Source of the DNA: an uncultured Gammaproteobacteria bacterium
GTDB lineage: Bacteria > Pseudomonadota > Gammaproteobacteria > Pseudomonadales > Pseudohongiellaceae
Direction: 5' to 3'
DNA length: 51,782 nt
Assembly (NCBI GenBank): GCA_913060695.1
Contig: CAJXUA010000021.1
Coordinates: 1-51,782 of the forward strand
The position numbers and the translations under genes are program-made. The notes beneath the pieces were generated by a model. That model saw nothing but the letters and a program-made list of their open reading frames with translations, was not told where the DNA came from and searched no databases. Positions 38,269 through 47,369 of the stretch are shown piece by piece (positions within the stretch are counted from its first letter, which is position 1; every line of letters begins with the position of its first letter).

Positions 38269-39852
38269 TCAAAATTTAACAGCGGCTTCCGGCTGCCAGT
38301 TGTGTGGCAGTAGTTCACTAATGGCACTGGCCTTGTGTGTTGGCAGCCTGGCCAATACATCTTTGAGATAGGCGTACGGATCTTGCCCATTCAGTCTGGC
38401 TGATTGTATCAGGCTCATCACCGCAGCGGCGCGTCGCCCACTGCGAAGCGAGCCGGCAAACAGCCAGTTGCTGCGACCCAGCGCCCAGGGGCGGATCTGG
38501 TTCTCAACCTGATTGTTGTCAATGGGCACGGCCCCATCATCCAGATAACGGGTCAGCGCGCTCCAGCGTTTTAAACTGTAATCGATAGCTTTGGCTGTAG
38601 CAGTGCCGTCGGGCACTTTCTGCCGGTGGGCGATCAGCCAAGTGTGCAAGTCATCGGCCAGGGGTTTGCCTTTTTGTTGCCGTAGCAAGTGTCGCTGCTG
38701 CGGATCCAGGGCCTTGGCTTGGCGCTCGATCTCATAGAGCCTGCCGATCTGCTCCAGCGCTGTGGCTGCTAATGTACTTTTATTCGTTTCGTGCAGCTCA
38801 AAGAACTTGCGACGGGCATGGGCCATACAACCGATCTCGGTGATGCCCTGGCCAAAGCTGGCTTTGTAACCACTGTAGTCGTCGCAGATCAGTTTTCCTT
38901 GCCAGCCATCCAGGAAACGCCGGGCATGTTCACCGCCGCGTCCGGGCGCAAAGTCATAGACCACCGCTTTGGTATCAGCATAAGGGGTGGTGCAGTAGGC
39001 CCAGATGTACGCGCGGTGGGTCTTTTTCTTGCCCGGCTCCAGCATCGGCACCGGTGTTTCATCGGCGTGTACCACCGAGTGACTCAGGATGGTGTCTCGC
39101 AGTGCATCAGCCAACGGTTGTAAGGCCTGGCCGCAGCGGCCGACCCAGTCAGCCAATGTGGAACGAGCCAACGGGTAACCGGCCCGACCAAAGATCTGCT
39201 CCTGGCGGTACAGCGGCAGATGATCGGCGTACTTGGCTACCAGTACATGAGCCAGCAGGCCAGTGGTGGGCAGGCCTTTGTCGATCACATGCACCGGTAC
39301 CGCCGCCTGGGTCAGTGTTTCACACTCGGTGCACACCCACTTGCCACGGATGTGCTGCTCAACACTGAACACGCCCGGGGTGTAGTCCAGTTTCTCGCTG
39401 ACGTCTTCACCGATGCGCTTTAACTGGCAGCCGCACTGGCATTGGGTGTTGTCCGGTTCATGCCGTATCTTTGTACGAGGCAGCTCCGCCGGCAATGCCA
39501 CACGCTTGGGCTGCGCTTTGGGTTTGTTGCTGATGGGTTCATCTTCTATCTGATCAGCCCACTCCTGCTCGATGGCACTGGTATCGGCATCGATGATGTC
39601 TTCTAACAGGCTTTGCTGCAGAGGGCTGAGCTTCTCGCTGTGTTTGCCGAACTTCAAACGACGCAGCAGCAACAACTCGTGCGAGAGCTTGGCGTTGACC
39701 GCTTCCAGGTGTCGGTTGCGCTGCTCGGCGGTCACAGTGCGCTGCTGAAATGTCTGCAACTGCTGCTTCTGGTCCGCCGCACTGCCCATCAGTTGGGCAA
39801 CCAGGTTGCGCAGCTGTTCGGCATCGAGTTTGTTCAGATCAACTTGAGTCAT
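38269..39852 (-). CDS. tnpC: IS66-family transposase TnpC (DDE)
   Basis: The main transposase of the element has 527 residues from ATG 39852 (546 from 39909). It has the IS66 helix-turn-helix and leucine-rich N-terminus and the zinc-finger-like segment QCQCGCQLKRIGEDVSEKLDYTPGVF with WVCTECET. The DDE domain includes VVHADETPVPMLEPGKKKTHRAYIW (first Asp), LICDDYSGYKASF (second Asp) and VENQIRPWALGRSNWLFAGS (Glu). The IS66_C tail is LNGQDPYAYLKDVLARLP. It looks intact, so the element may be active. Confidence 0.94.
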   Translation of the reverse strand: MTQVDLNKLDAEQLRNLVAQLMGSAADQKQQLQTFQQRTVTAEQRNRHLEAVNAKLSHELLLLRRLKFGKHSEKLSPLQQSLLEDIIDADTSAIEQEWADQIEDEPISNKPKAQPKRVALPAELPRTKIRHEPDNTQCQCGCQLKRIGEDVSEKLDYTPGVFSVEQHIRGKWVCTECETLTQAAVPVHVIDKGLPTTGLLAHVLVAKYADHLPLYRQEQIFGRAGYPLARSTLADWVGRCGQALQPLADALRDTILSHSVVHADETPVPMLEPGKKKTHRAYIWAYCTTPYADTKAVVYDFAPGRGGEHARRFLDGWQGKLICDDYSGYKASFGQGITEIGCMAHARRKFFELHETNKSTLAATALEQIGRLYEIERQAKALDPQQRHLLRQQKGKPLADDLHTWLIAHRQKVPDGTATAKAIDYSLKRWSALTRYLDDGAVPIDNNQVENQIRPWALGRSNWLFAGSLRSGRRAAAVMSLIQSARLNGQDPYAYLKDVLARLPTHKASAISELLPHNWQPEAAVKF

Positions 39853-39937
39853 GCCGTCAGTATGCCACTGACCCGCGCTGACTTCGATACGCTTAATGGG
39901 TGATAGCATTTACCGCAAGGTTATGATTCGATACAAC

Positions 39938-40273
39938 TTACAGGAGACTGATGACGCCTGCTTCACCGACTCGCTGCCAGGGCAGACCCTGAACCAGCGC
40001 ACTGAGCTGCTCATCGCTGAGCGTCAGTTGCGGGGCGCGCCAGGATTCAGCCCAGTGAAACTTGCCGCGGTTGAGCCTGCGGGCACACAGCCAGATGCCA
40101 AGACCATCGTGGATCAACACCTTCATCCGGTTGGCGCGTTTGTTAGCGAAAAGATACGCACAATGCGGCCGGGCACTGCCAAACACCTGCACCACCCGGG
40201 CCAGCGCCGTGTCCGACCCGGCGCGCATATCCAGCGGCTCGGTGGCCAGCCAGATCTGATCGATGCGGATCAC
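39938..40273 (-). CDS. tnpB: IS66 accessory protein TnpB
   Basis: The 111-residue protein carries the IS66 Orf2 signature: LATEPLDMRAGSDTALARVVQVFG, HCAYLFANKRANRMKVLIHDGLGIWLCARRLNRGKF. It begins with GTG, overlapping the tnpA stop by one base (TAGTG), so it is translationally coupled. It is required with TnpA and TnpC for transposition of IS66-type elements; the biochemical role is not well known. Confidence 0.93.
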   Translation of the reverse strand: MIRIDQIWLATEPLDMRAGSDTALARVVQVFGSARPHCAYLFANKRANRMKVLIHDGLGIWLCARRLNRGKFHWAESWRAPQLTLSDEQLSALVQGLPWQRVGEAGVISLL

Positions 40274-40647
40274 TACAGAAGTTCTCGCAGCAGCGCCAGG
40301 CAGCGATCAGTTTGTGACACCGGGCAACTGATGTTGATGCTTTGCTGGCGATACGGGATTTCCACACGGATCGCCTCAGTATCAGCAGCGCGCTTTACTG
40401 GCGGCGCCGGTTGCACAGGGGCATTGGCATTTATCGGCAAAGCGACAAAGCCAGGTGCCTTGTGAGTACTTTTGCTCTGCGCCAGACGTATCCATTTACG
40501 CAGCATATTGGCGTTGAGTCCGTGCTCCAGCGCGATGCGGGCCACCGAGGCGCCAGGTTGCGCACAGGCGGTAATCACGTTGTGTTTAAAGGCCTTGGTG
40601 TAACGTTTGCGCTTCGGCGCCGGATTGACTACGCTTATTTCGTTCAT
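40273..40647 (-). CDS. tnpA: IS66 accessory protein TnpA
   Basis: The 124-residue protein has a helix-turn-helix of the IS66 Orf1/IS3-OrfA type (KRYTKAFKHNVITACAQPGASVARIALEHGLNANMLRKWIRLAQ, residues 13-55) and a C-terminal tail ending in CPVSQTDRCLALLRELL. It is the first gene of the element, starting about 80 bp inside the right terminal repeat. Intact. Confidence 0.92.
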   Translation of the reverse strand: MNEISVVNPAPKRKRYTKAFKHNVITACAQPGASVARIALEHGLNANMLRKWIRLAQSKSTHKAPGFVALPINANAPVQPAPPVKRAADTEAIRVEIPYRQQSINISCPVSQTDRCLALLRELL

Positions 40648-40727
40648 GATAGGTGTCCGCTTAAAAATAGGTGGACACTATCGAATCAGGAGCACATCGG
40701 TTCAAGATGTGATGGCCGGACGGTTAC

Positions 40728-40735
40728 GCAAATAG
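40728..40735 (+). repeat. 8-bp direct repeat GCAAATAG (right copy), target-site duplication
   Basis: Identical to 31713-31720 and directly abutting the right IS66 end at 40727. Confidence 0.85.
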
Positions 40736-40936
40736 CTGGAAAATAAAGATTTAAAATGAACATATAGTTAACAGTCCATCGGAAATTTTAGATTTAATCA
40801 ACAATCCTTTAATCTCACTCCCCTGAACTTTGTAACTTTTTGAACGCGCCGACGTATGAGGCTGCACTGTAGGTTATACAAGTGGAAGTTCACTCTCATC
40901 GAGGAAGTGGTACTAAGGCGGGGGAAAGGCCAGGGG

Positions 40937-41029
40937 TTCTACAATCCTCGACGCAATCATGGTGCAAACAACGGACTGTCTCCTGAAGAGATGGAAAAGC
41001 AGAATTTTAGGGAACTACCAGGTGTCTAA
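40937..41029 (+). pseudogene. IS3-family transposase C-terminal fragment
   Basis: A 30-codon piece ending in a stop reads FYNPRRNHGANNGLSPEEME and then KQNFRELPGV. This is the C-terminus of IS3-family (IS51-like) OrfB transposases, where a similar RRxHGxNNGLSPxExE end precedes the terminal repeat. The preceding 200 bp carry no continuous frame, so only a remnant remains. It lies downstream of merA and marks an older insertion next to the mer operon. Confidence 0.65.
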
Positions 41030-41081
41030 AAAACTGGGGCCTTACCACTCAACAGGTTCACTCGAAATGACTGACTTTGGT

Positions 41082-42743
<1,662 letters not shown>

Positions 42744-42768
42744 TCAATGTATATGCGTACTCTCGCAG

Positions 42769-42978
42769 TTAATCCGCTGGCCTTTTCCGGTATAATGCAT
42801 ACACGCATAGCCCGACAAAGAAAAACAAAGATGGCAATAGGACAAAGTCTAAATATCCAGTTAAAGCTGAAAGCCCTAACACTGACAGCAGGATGACCAG
42901 TACCGGTGTAAAGCAGCACAATGCGATTATTACAGTGCCGACGACACCCAGTCGCAATAGCTTCTTCTTACTATCCAT
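42769..42978 (-). CDS. merF: Mercury transporter MerF
   Basis: This small inner-membrane protein imports Hg(II) for reduction. The 69 residues have two membrane helices: VVGTVIIALCCFTPVLVILLSVLG with the Cys-Cys pair, and FVLLPSLFFFVGLCVYALY. The CCFTPVLVILL...LGLSALTGYLDFVLLP core is the MerF signature. Start 42978 lies six bases after the merP stop. Confidence 0.93.
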   Translation of the reverse strand: MDSKKKLLRLGVVGTVIIALCCFTPVLVILLSVLGLSALTGYLDFVLLPSLFFFVGLCVYALYRKRPAD

Positions 42979-42984
42979 TGTCGA

Positions 42985-43266
42985 TTACTCCACAATTTTA
43001 ATTGTGGATTTGAATCCAGCATTTGTTGTTGCGTGCACGAGCGCTAGCGCATCGGTCTTGGCGTCATCGAAGGTCACTACCGCACTCTTACTCTCCAAGC
43101 TCACGTCAGCCTCTATGACTCCGTCTACTTTATTCAATGCCATCTTCACAGTAACTGGGCACATCGCGCAGTCCATAGTAGGCAAATCTAGGGTAATGGT
43201 CTGTGGACTAGCCCAAACAATCGGGCTCATAATTGTCAGCAAAGTAGCAAATATAAATTTCTTCAT
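42985..43266 (-). CDS. merP: Periplasmic mercury-binding protein MerP
   Basis: MerP captures Hg(II) in the periplasm and hands it to MerT. The 93-residue protein has a signal peptide (MKKFIFATLLTIMSPIVWA|SPQT) and one heavy-metal domain with MDCAMC (both Cys retained). ALNKVDGVIEADVSLESKSAVVTFDD and TTNAGFKSTIK follow. Located between merT and merF. Confidence 0.95.
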   Translation of the reverse strand: MKKFIFATLLTIMSPIVWASPQTITLDLPTMDCAMCPVTVKMALNKVDGVIEADVSLESKSAVVTFDDAKTDALALVHATTNAGFKSTIKIVE

Positions 43267-43288
43267 CGAAATCTCCTCGTTGTAAAAT

Positions 43289-43672
43289 TTAAAGTAAAAA
43301 TAAGGGTAACCAATACGCGCTCGTCACCAGACAGAGCGCTATCGCCGAAACAAACCAGAACAAAACTTGACGACGGATTCGAGTTTGAGGGACTGCACAT
43401 ACAGATCCCGGTTCACATGATTCGATGGGCTTATACACTTTAAATCCAGCCCAGACGAGCATGCCGAGTACAAACACAATGAACAACGGTTGGTAGCGCT
43501 GAAAAGCCATTAGGTTGCTAATCCAAGATCCGCTGACCCCCATAAGCAGAAGTACGAAAGGCCCTATGCAACAGATACTACCGCCGACGGCTGCAAGAAT
43601 GCTGGCAGTCAGCGGTAGTTTAGTGCTTTGTGATGTTTTCTCGTTCATGGCTTTAAACAACTCCGTTTTCAT
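43289..43672 (-). CDS. merT: Mercuric ion transporter MerT
   Basis: Inner-membrane importer of Hg(II), 127 residues from 43672; ATG 43648 would give 119 and is also possible. The first helix has the Cys pair (AAVGGSICCIGPFVLLLMGVSGSW). FQRYQPLFIVFVLGMLVWAGFKVYKPIESCEPGSVCAVPQ carries the second cytosolic Cys pair, and the last helix is FWFVSAIALCLVTSAYWLPL. First structural gene after the mer promoter, co-directional with merR. Confidence 0.94.
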   Translation of the reverse strand: MKTELFKAMNEKTSQSTKLPLTASILAAVGGSICCIGPFVLLLMGVSGSWISNLMAFQRYQPLFIVFVLGMLVWAGFKVYKPIESCEPGSVCAVPQTRIRRQVLFWFVSAIALCLVTSAYWLPLFLL

Positions 43673-43683
43673 CTTAAGAGAAG

Positions 43684-43715
43684 ACTCTAGACTCCGTACC
43701 GAGGTACAGAGTCAA
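43684..43715 (-). promoter_or_regulatory. mer promoter/operator
   Basis: On the minus strand TTGACT (43710-43715) and TAGAGT (43684-43689) are 20 bp apart; a 19-bp spacing gives CTAGAG. The spacer carries the dyad ACTCCGTACC and GGTACAGAGT around GA, including GTAC-N4-GTAC (43696-43707) found in classical mer operators. It precedes merT. Unlike Tn501, merR lies upstream in the same direction, so merR needs its own promoter. Confidence 0.85.
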
Positions 43716-43734
43716 GCGCGAAATGAAAAATACT

Positions 43735-44142
43735 TTAAGAGTTTGGTAGCAATGCTTCCACGATCGGGCAACAAGCGCGCTCGGGATTACTTTGGCATTG
43801 AATAGTCAAATCCTCTAAAGTACTTTTTAAATTCTCTAGATCCGCAATTTTCAAACGAATAGTATTGAGCTTACTCTCGGCAATTTCCTGAATGCCTTCG
43901 CAGTGCGAATCCCCAAGTTGCAAAAGATTCTCTATTTCACTTAAGCTGAAGCCTAACTCCTTTGCTCTCTTGATAAACTGTAGCCGTTGAACAGTTTTAG
44001 TTGGATACACTCTATAGCCTTGCTTTGGCTTCTCAGGCTGCGCTATTAGGCCAAGCCTTTCGTAATAGCGAATCGTTTCGATATTCAAGGAGAGAGTTTT
44101 TGCCACACGACCAATCGTAGATGGAAGACTCATAAAGCGCAC
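43735..44142 (-). CDS. merR: Mercury-responsive regulator MerR
   Basis: Activator-repressor of merTPFA. The 135 residues have the MerR helix-turn-helix (IGRVAKTLSLNIETIRYYERLGLI). A long dimerisation helix (SKLNTIRLKIADLENLKSTLEDL) and the three Hg-binding cysteines follow: DSHCEGI, then IQC and the second Cys of ACCPIVEAL nine residues later, the Tn501 MerR spacing. It is co-directional with merT, with the operator in the 62-bp gap. Starts at 44142 or at the Met four codons in. Confidence 0.94.
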   Translation of the reverse strand: MRFMSLPSTIGRVAKTLSLNIETIRYYERLGLIAQPEKPKQGYRVYPTKTVQRLQFIKRAKELGFSLSEIENLLQLGDSHCEGIQEIAESKLNTIRLKIADLENLKSTLEDLTIQCQSNPERACCPIVEALLPNS

Positions 44143-44239
44143 TCACGTTAGTCCGAGTAGATCATTCATGATTAGCCAAACTGCAGATCGTGTACTTAGT
44201 CTATTCGATCTCTCGATGCAGGCTTGCTGATTGGACAGG

Positions 44240-44620
44240 CTAGGATTGGCATATCTTTGCTTGCCGCTTGTTCGCGAGAAAGCTAAGAACAGTCGAGATC
44301 AGTAGTCCGAATATACCGATATACATGAGCATCAATTGCCACCCCACATAAAAACCGTACAGAACAAGCAGCGCCGACCCGACCCCTAGAATCGTCGGCA
44401 TTAATTTCCTATGATTTCTATAGCTGAGCAACGTACCCACTAACGCTACGACTACAAATGGGGGGAAAACGTAGTCCATCATTATCCCCTCCCAAGGAGC
44501 CAGCACCCCTAAGCCTAATGCACTCCCCAACCCAGCGAATAAGGGCCAGCATACGGGACACGCCAACGCGGTAAGCAACATCCCCATGGAGCCTATTTTG
44601 TCTACAAATGTTAGCTTCAA
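44240..44620 (-). CDS. merC: MerC-family mercury transporter
   Basis: Four-helix inner-membrane protein, 126 residues. It has DKIGSMGMLLTALACPVCWPLFAGLGSALGLGVLAPWEG, the MerC signature with the CPVC pair in the first helix. Further helices are FPPFVVVALVGTLLSY, ILGVGSALLVLYGFYVGW and YIGIFGLLISTVLSFLA. TTG 44620 is preferred as start because AGGAG lies about 8 bp upstream; a GTG at 44635 overlaps that site. It is not part of merTPFA: it is divergent from a second MerR-type gene and has its own 19-bp-spacer promoter. Confidence 0.85.
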   Translation of the reverse strand: MKLTFVDKIGSMGMLLTALACPVCWPLFAGLGSALGLGVLAPWEGIMMDYVFPPFVVVALVGTLLSYRNHRKLMPTILGVGSALLVLYGFYVGWQLMLMYIGIFGLLISTVLSFLANKRQAKICQS

Positions 44621-44684
44621 TTCACAGCTCCTCACTCAACAATGTTTTAGTGTTCCATGCAGAGTTATTCGACCCTGTGCTAGC

Positions 44685-44715
44685 ATTATGCTACCTGTAG
44701 TTACTACAGGTGCAA
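44685..44715 (-). promoter_or_regulatory. MerR-type promoter/operator of the merC-like gene
   Basis: On the minus strand TTGCAC (44710-44715) and CATAAT (44685-44690) are exactly 19 bp apart. The spacer region holds a perfect dyad ACCTGTAG-TTA-CTACAGGT (44693-44711). It lies between the divergent merC-like gene and the MerR-type gene at 44744, so that protein is the likely regulator of both. Confidence 0.85.
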
Positions 44716-44743
44716 TAGCAACTGCTAATGTAAGGGAGAAAGA

Positions 44744-45148
44744 ATGAAAACAATGACCATTGGCGGGCTTTCCGAACGGACAGGCGTCCACATTGAGACC
44801 ATCCGGTTCTACGAAAAGAAAGAAATACTGCCAAATGCTGTTCGAAATAGGGGTGGTAGGCGGATATATGATGAATCCGACGTGAAACGACTCAATTTCG
44901 TGAATAAATGTCGTGGATTCGGGTTTTCACTGGCGGAAATCATGAGTCTACTCAGCCTCGTTGACACGAAAGAGTACACCTGTAGGCAGGTTCATGACTT
45001 AACGCTAGAGCACGCCAAGGAGGTGAATCGGAAAATCGTGAGCCTCAAACAAATGGAGCTCGTTCTATTGAATATGGCCGATCAATGCGGCCTCGGAAAT
45101 ATCCCGGAGTGCCCAATAATCGATAGCCTTTTCTCGACTAAGCTTTAA
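44744..45148 (+). CDS. Second MerR-family mercury-type regulator
   Basis: The 134-residue protein has the helix-turn-helix MTIGGLSERTGVHIETIRFYEKKEIL, RRIYDESDVKRLNFVNKCRGFGFSLAEI, and three Cys in MerR-like positions. These are EYTCRQVHD, DQC and PECPIIDSL, with eight residues between the last two, one fewer than in the MerR at 43735. Inducer probably Hg(II) or another thiophilic metal. Divergent from the merC-like gene across a shared operator. Confidence 0.88.
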   Translation: MKTMTIGGLSERTGVHIETIRFYEKKEILPNAVRNRGGRRIYDESDVKRLNFVNKCRGFGFSLAEIMSLLSLVDTKEYTCRQVHDLTLEHAKEVNRKIVSLKQMELVLLNMADQCGLGNIPECPIIDSLFSTKL

Positions 45149-45489
45149 ACATAATTCAAAATTAGGAGTCCTGCATGTTGCCTACAAACTAAGTTCTTCC
45201 CTTGCCATTTGGACGCTAATGCAAGTCCTTAGAAAGAACATAAGTTACCCAACAGCTCTCTTACAAGCTCAACCTGCCTCGTTCACATAACGTCAACTTC
45301 TTGTAAGAGTTAGGTACAAATACGCAGCCAGCGACGATATAGGGGGGCTAGCCCTGAGTTTCCGCATCTTTTTAGGAGAGCTAGCGAGGGGATGTTACTA
45401 ATCTGTTCAAACGCGTTGATATGGTGTAATCTAATTAACGGCTGAACTAACAGTTTTAATTGTGAAAACCCCAAAGTTTGCAAAAGTAA
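45149..45489. other. 341-bp leader region upstream of the cus operon
   Basis: No gene was found. A perfect 10-bp inverted pair lies 32 bp apart: CTCTTACAAG (45258-45267) and CTTGTAAGAG (45300-45309). A single TGTAATC (near 45430), like the half-sites proposed for CopR at 29381, lies upstream of the cus genes. The promoter of the cus operon should be here, but I cannot place it with confidence. Confidence 0.45.
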
Positions 45490-45987
45490 ATGACGAATAA
45501 AAGAATCCTTAGCGGACTACAAAAATGGATCGTTTTACTATCCTTTTTTGGCGTGTTGTTTAACGTCCAGGCCAGCTATGCGTGCGTGATGATGACGGAC
45601 ATGGATAGCAAGCAGAATGAATGCTGCTGCGGTTCGGTTCATCGTATGCAAGACGGAAAAGTTTCGAATCAAGAAGATAGTAAAAGTAACGGTGTTAACG
45701 AAGATCCTGATTGTGGTGACACCCTAAGAAATTGCTGCAAGGTCGAGGTCTCCCTAGATCTGGATGATGGGGCAGGCAATGAGCCTATCGTTAGCAATAG
45801 CACGATAATAAAGCTCCAGCTTTCCATAGTTAAAATCTTTGACGATCCTACGCTGTTCTGGGATCTCGCCCTCAGTAACGATATTGTTGTTCGCAACAAA
45901 TTCTATTACATCGATATTCCTTCCGATCCGGCAGTCCTTGTCGCGAATTCTCCGTTGTATCTGAAAACGGCACGTTTTCGGATTTAA
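45490..45987 (+). CDS. Secreted Cys-rich protein of unknown function at the head of the cus operon
   Basis: No family recognised. The 165-residue protein has a signal peptide (KWIVLLSFFGVLFNVQASYA|CVMM). The mature N-terminus is Cys-rich (CVMMTDMDSKQNECCCGSVH, then DCGDTLRNCCKVEV), with about nine Cys in 60 residues. A hydrophobic/beta-rich C-terminus follows. If the Cys after the signal (SYAC) were a lipobox, it could be a lipoprotein; SYAC fits poorly. It is 78 bp upstream of the TolC-like gene on the same strand. Thiol-based metal binding is inferred only from composition. Confidence 0.68.
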   Translation: MTNKRILSGLQKWIVLLSFFGVLFNVQASYACVMMTDMDSKQNECCCGSVHRMQDGKVSNQEDSKSNGVNEDPDCGDTLRNCCKVEVSLDLDDGAGNEPIVSNSTIIKLQLSIVKIFDDPTLFWDLALSNDIVVRNKFYYIDIPSDPAVLVANSPLYLKTARFRI

Positions 45988-46065
45988 ACCTCCCGCAAAT
46001 TAGTTCCACTTAGTGCGCTTTGCCTCGTTGGGTAATGGCGCCTGTTTACTAATGGGAGTATTGCT

Positions 46066-47367
46066 ATGTTCAATAGTTTTAAAGACCGCTCGCGTTGGGT
46101 ATGTTTGCTGATCTTGATCGGCATCAGCCTTGCCACTACGCAGCTAATGGCAGAAGAGAATCCAGTCCAGTCGTCCAATCTCGAAGTAATAGTCAATAGA
46201 CTATTGGCTCGGAACCCGAATTTATTATCCCAACGCATGCGAGCGAGTGCTAGTGAGGCGCTTATCAAGAGCGCAGGTTCACTCGAGGACCCTCGAGTGA
46301 CTTACTCTATCGCACCCTCATCATTTGGCGGCACGATTCCCAGTAGTTTCGGCAATGCTTTGGGGGTTCGGCAGAATTTGCAACTCAGTCAATCGATTCC
46401 TTGGCCTGGGAAACGTCAGCTACGTGTTGAGAAAATGCTAGCAGACACCTCAGCTCTGGATAGACGTTATGATGGTTCGCGCAATGCACTCATTATGCAA
46501 GTGCGCGCAGTTTGGGCTCAGTGGTGGTATGTCCACTCAGCGTTAGATAGTAATGATTCGCTTCGGCAACTTATTTCTGGGCAATCTGTTGTCGTCGAAA
46601 CACGCTATGCTAACGGACTCGGCCTGCAGCAAGATCTTCTAAAAATACAAACCTTCGACCTTAAGTTGCAACACCAACACCTCGTGTTGGAGCAAGAACG
46701 TGTGCAGCTACAGTCTCAGCTTAATTACCTGCTGGATCAATCCTCTTCAACGCCAATGCCAAGACCGGTTGCAGAGTTGGCGGGGCCGGAGCTAGTGTCA
46801 CGTTCGCAGCTGGAAGCGTGGTTGTTGGAGACCCAGCCGTCCTTGCTCGAGCTGCAAGCAAACGTTAAATCGGCTCAAATAGAGAAGCGATTGACTGAGA
46901 AAGACGACTACCCCGATATGCAGTTTAGCCTTGGTTACAATGAATTATGGAATGAATCTGCGCAAAGACTTCAGGTGGGCGTTAGTGTCAATATTCCATT
47001 GGACTTCGGAAAGCGAACAGCGCGCAAATCCGCTGCAGATTACACACTTCATAGCGTTAAGTTGGACGTTCAAAACAAACGTAACGAGCTTCTATCCCAA
47101 CTTTGGTCTCAGCTTTCGAGCTATGAGCAAACGGCGCACAAAATTCATCTCATTGAAACCGAACTTTTGCCAAGCGCTACCCGATTAATAGCGGCAAGCC
47201 TTGCTGACTACGAAGGCGGAGGGGGGGATTTCACTGAACTAGTGGATGCCCAAGAAGAATTACTCAATACGCAATTGCTTCTACGCAGCACTTATGCCGA
47301 GAAATTTATGGTCCTGGCACAAATCGACAAATTAACAGGTGGTCATCTCTGGCCAATTGGAGAGTAG
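46066..47367 (+). CDS. cusC: CusC/CzcC-type outer-membrane efflux protein (TolC family)
   Basis: Outer-membrane channel of a tripartite metal efflux pump. The 433 residues start with a signal peptide (VCLLILIGISLATTQLMA|EENP). Two TolC-type helical repeats follow: NLEVIVNRLLARNPNLLSQRMRASASEALIKSAG with QNLQLSQSIPWPGKRQLRVEKM, and AQIEKRLTEKDDYPDMQFSLGYNELW with VSVNIPLDFGKRTARKSAADY. The C-terminus has VDAQEELLNTQLLLRSTYAEKFM. There is no lipobox, unlike E. coli CusC. The cusB GTG follows 2 bp after the stop. Confidence 0.9.
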   Translation: MFNSFKDRSRWVCLLILIGISLATTQLMAEENPVQSSNLEVIVNRLLARNPNLLSQRMRASASEALIKSAGSLEDPRVTYSIAPSSFGGTIPSSFGNALGVRQNLQLSQSIPWPGKRQLRVEKMLADTSALDRRYDGSRNALIMQVRAVWAQWWYVHSALDSNDSLRQLISGQSVVVETRYANGLGLQQDLLKIQTFDLKLQHQHLVLEQERVQLQSQLNYLLDQSSSTPMPRPVAELAGPELVSRSQLEAWLLETQPSLLELQANVKSAQIEKRLTEKDDYPDMQFSLGYNELWNESAQRLQVGVSVNIPLDFGKRTARKSAADYTLHSVKLDVQNKRNELLSQLWSQLSSYEQTAHKIHLIETELLPSATRLIAASLADYEGGGGDFTELVDAQEELLNTQLLLRSTYAEKFMVLAQIDKLTGGHLWPIGE

Positions 47368-47369
47368 CA

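Larger units (their letters stand above)
31721..40727. mobile_element. Putative IS66-mobilised composite unit carrying chrBA, DUF1259 and quinoprotein genes
   Basis: The 9007-bp segment begins and ends with inverted IS66-type ends (31721 inward and 40727 inward) and is flanked on both sides by GCAAATAG. The complete IS66 element inside (38254-40727) supplies tnpA, tnpB and tnpC and shares the right end. The inner IS66 left end lacks a matching 8-bp duplication (CCGTTTTC outside it), so the last insertion event seems to have used the outer ends. This explains the chromate genes as cargo. Confidence 0.78.
38254..40727 (-). mobile_element. IS66-family insertion sequence (tnpA-tnpB-tnpC)
   Basis: The 2474-bp element has three ORFs on the minus strand (tnpA 40273-40647, tnpB 39938-40273, tnpC to 38269). 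Terminal inverted repeats are GTAACACTCCGGCCATCA at 38254-38271 and its counterpart ending at 40727 (16 of 18 match). The tnpC stop codon lies inside the left repeat. Flanking 8-mers differ (CCGTTTTC left, GCAAATAG right); the right one instead matches the repeat at 31713. Confidence 0.92.

Noticed and set aside
38254-40727. IS66 as a simple stand-alone insertion
   Set aside because: Its two flanking 8-mers differ (CCGTTTTC and GCAAATAG), while the right one matches the repeat at 31713, so the larger unit explains the boundaries better.
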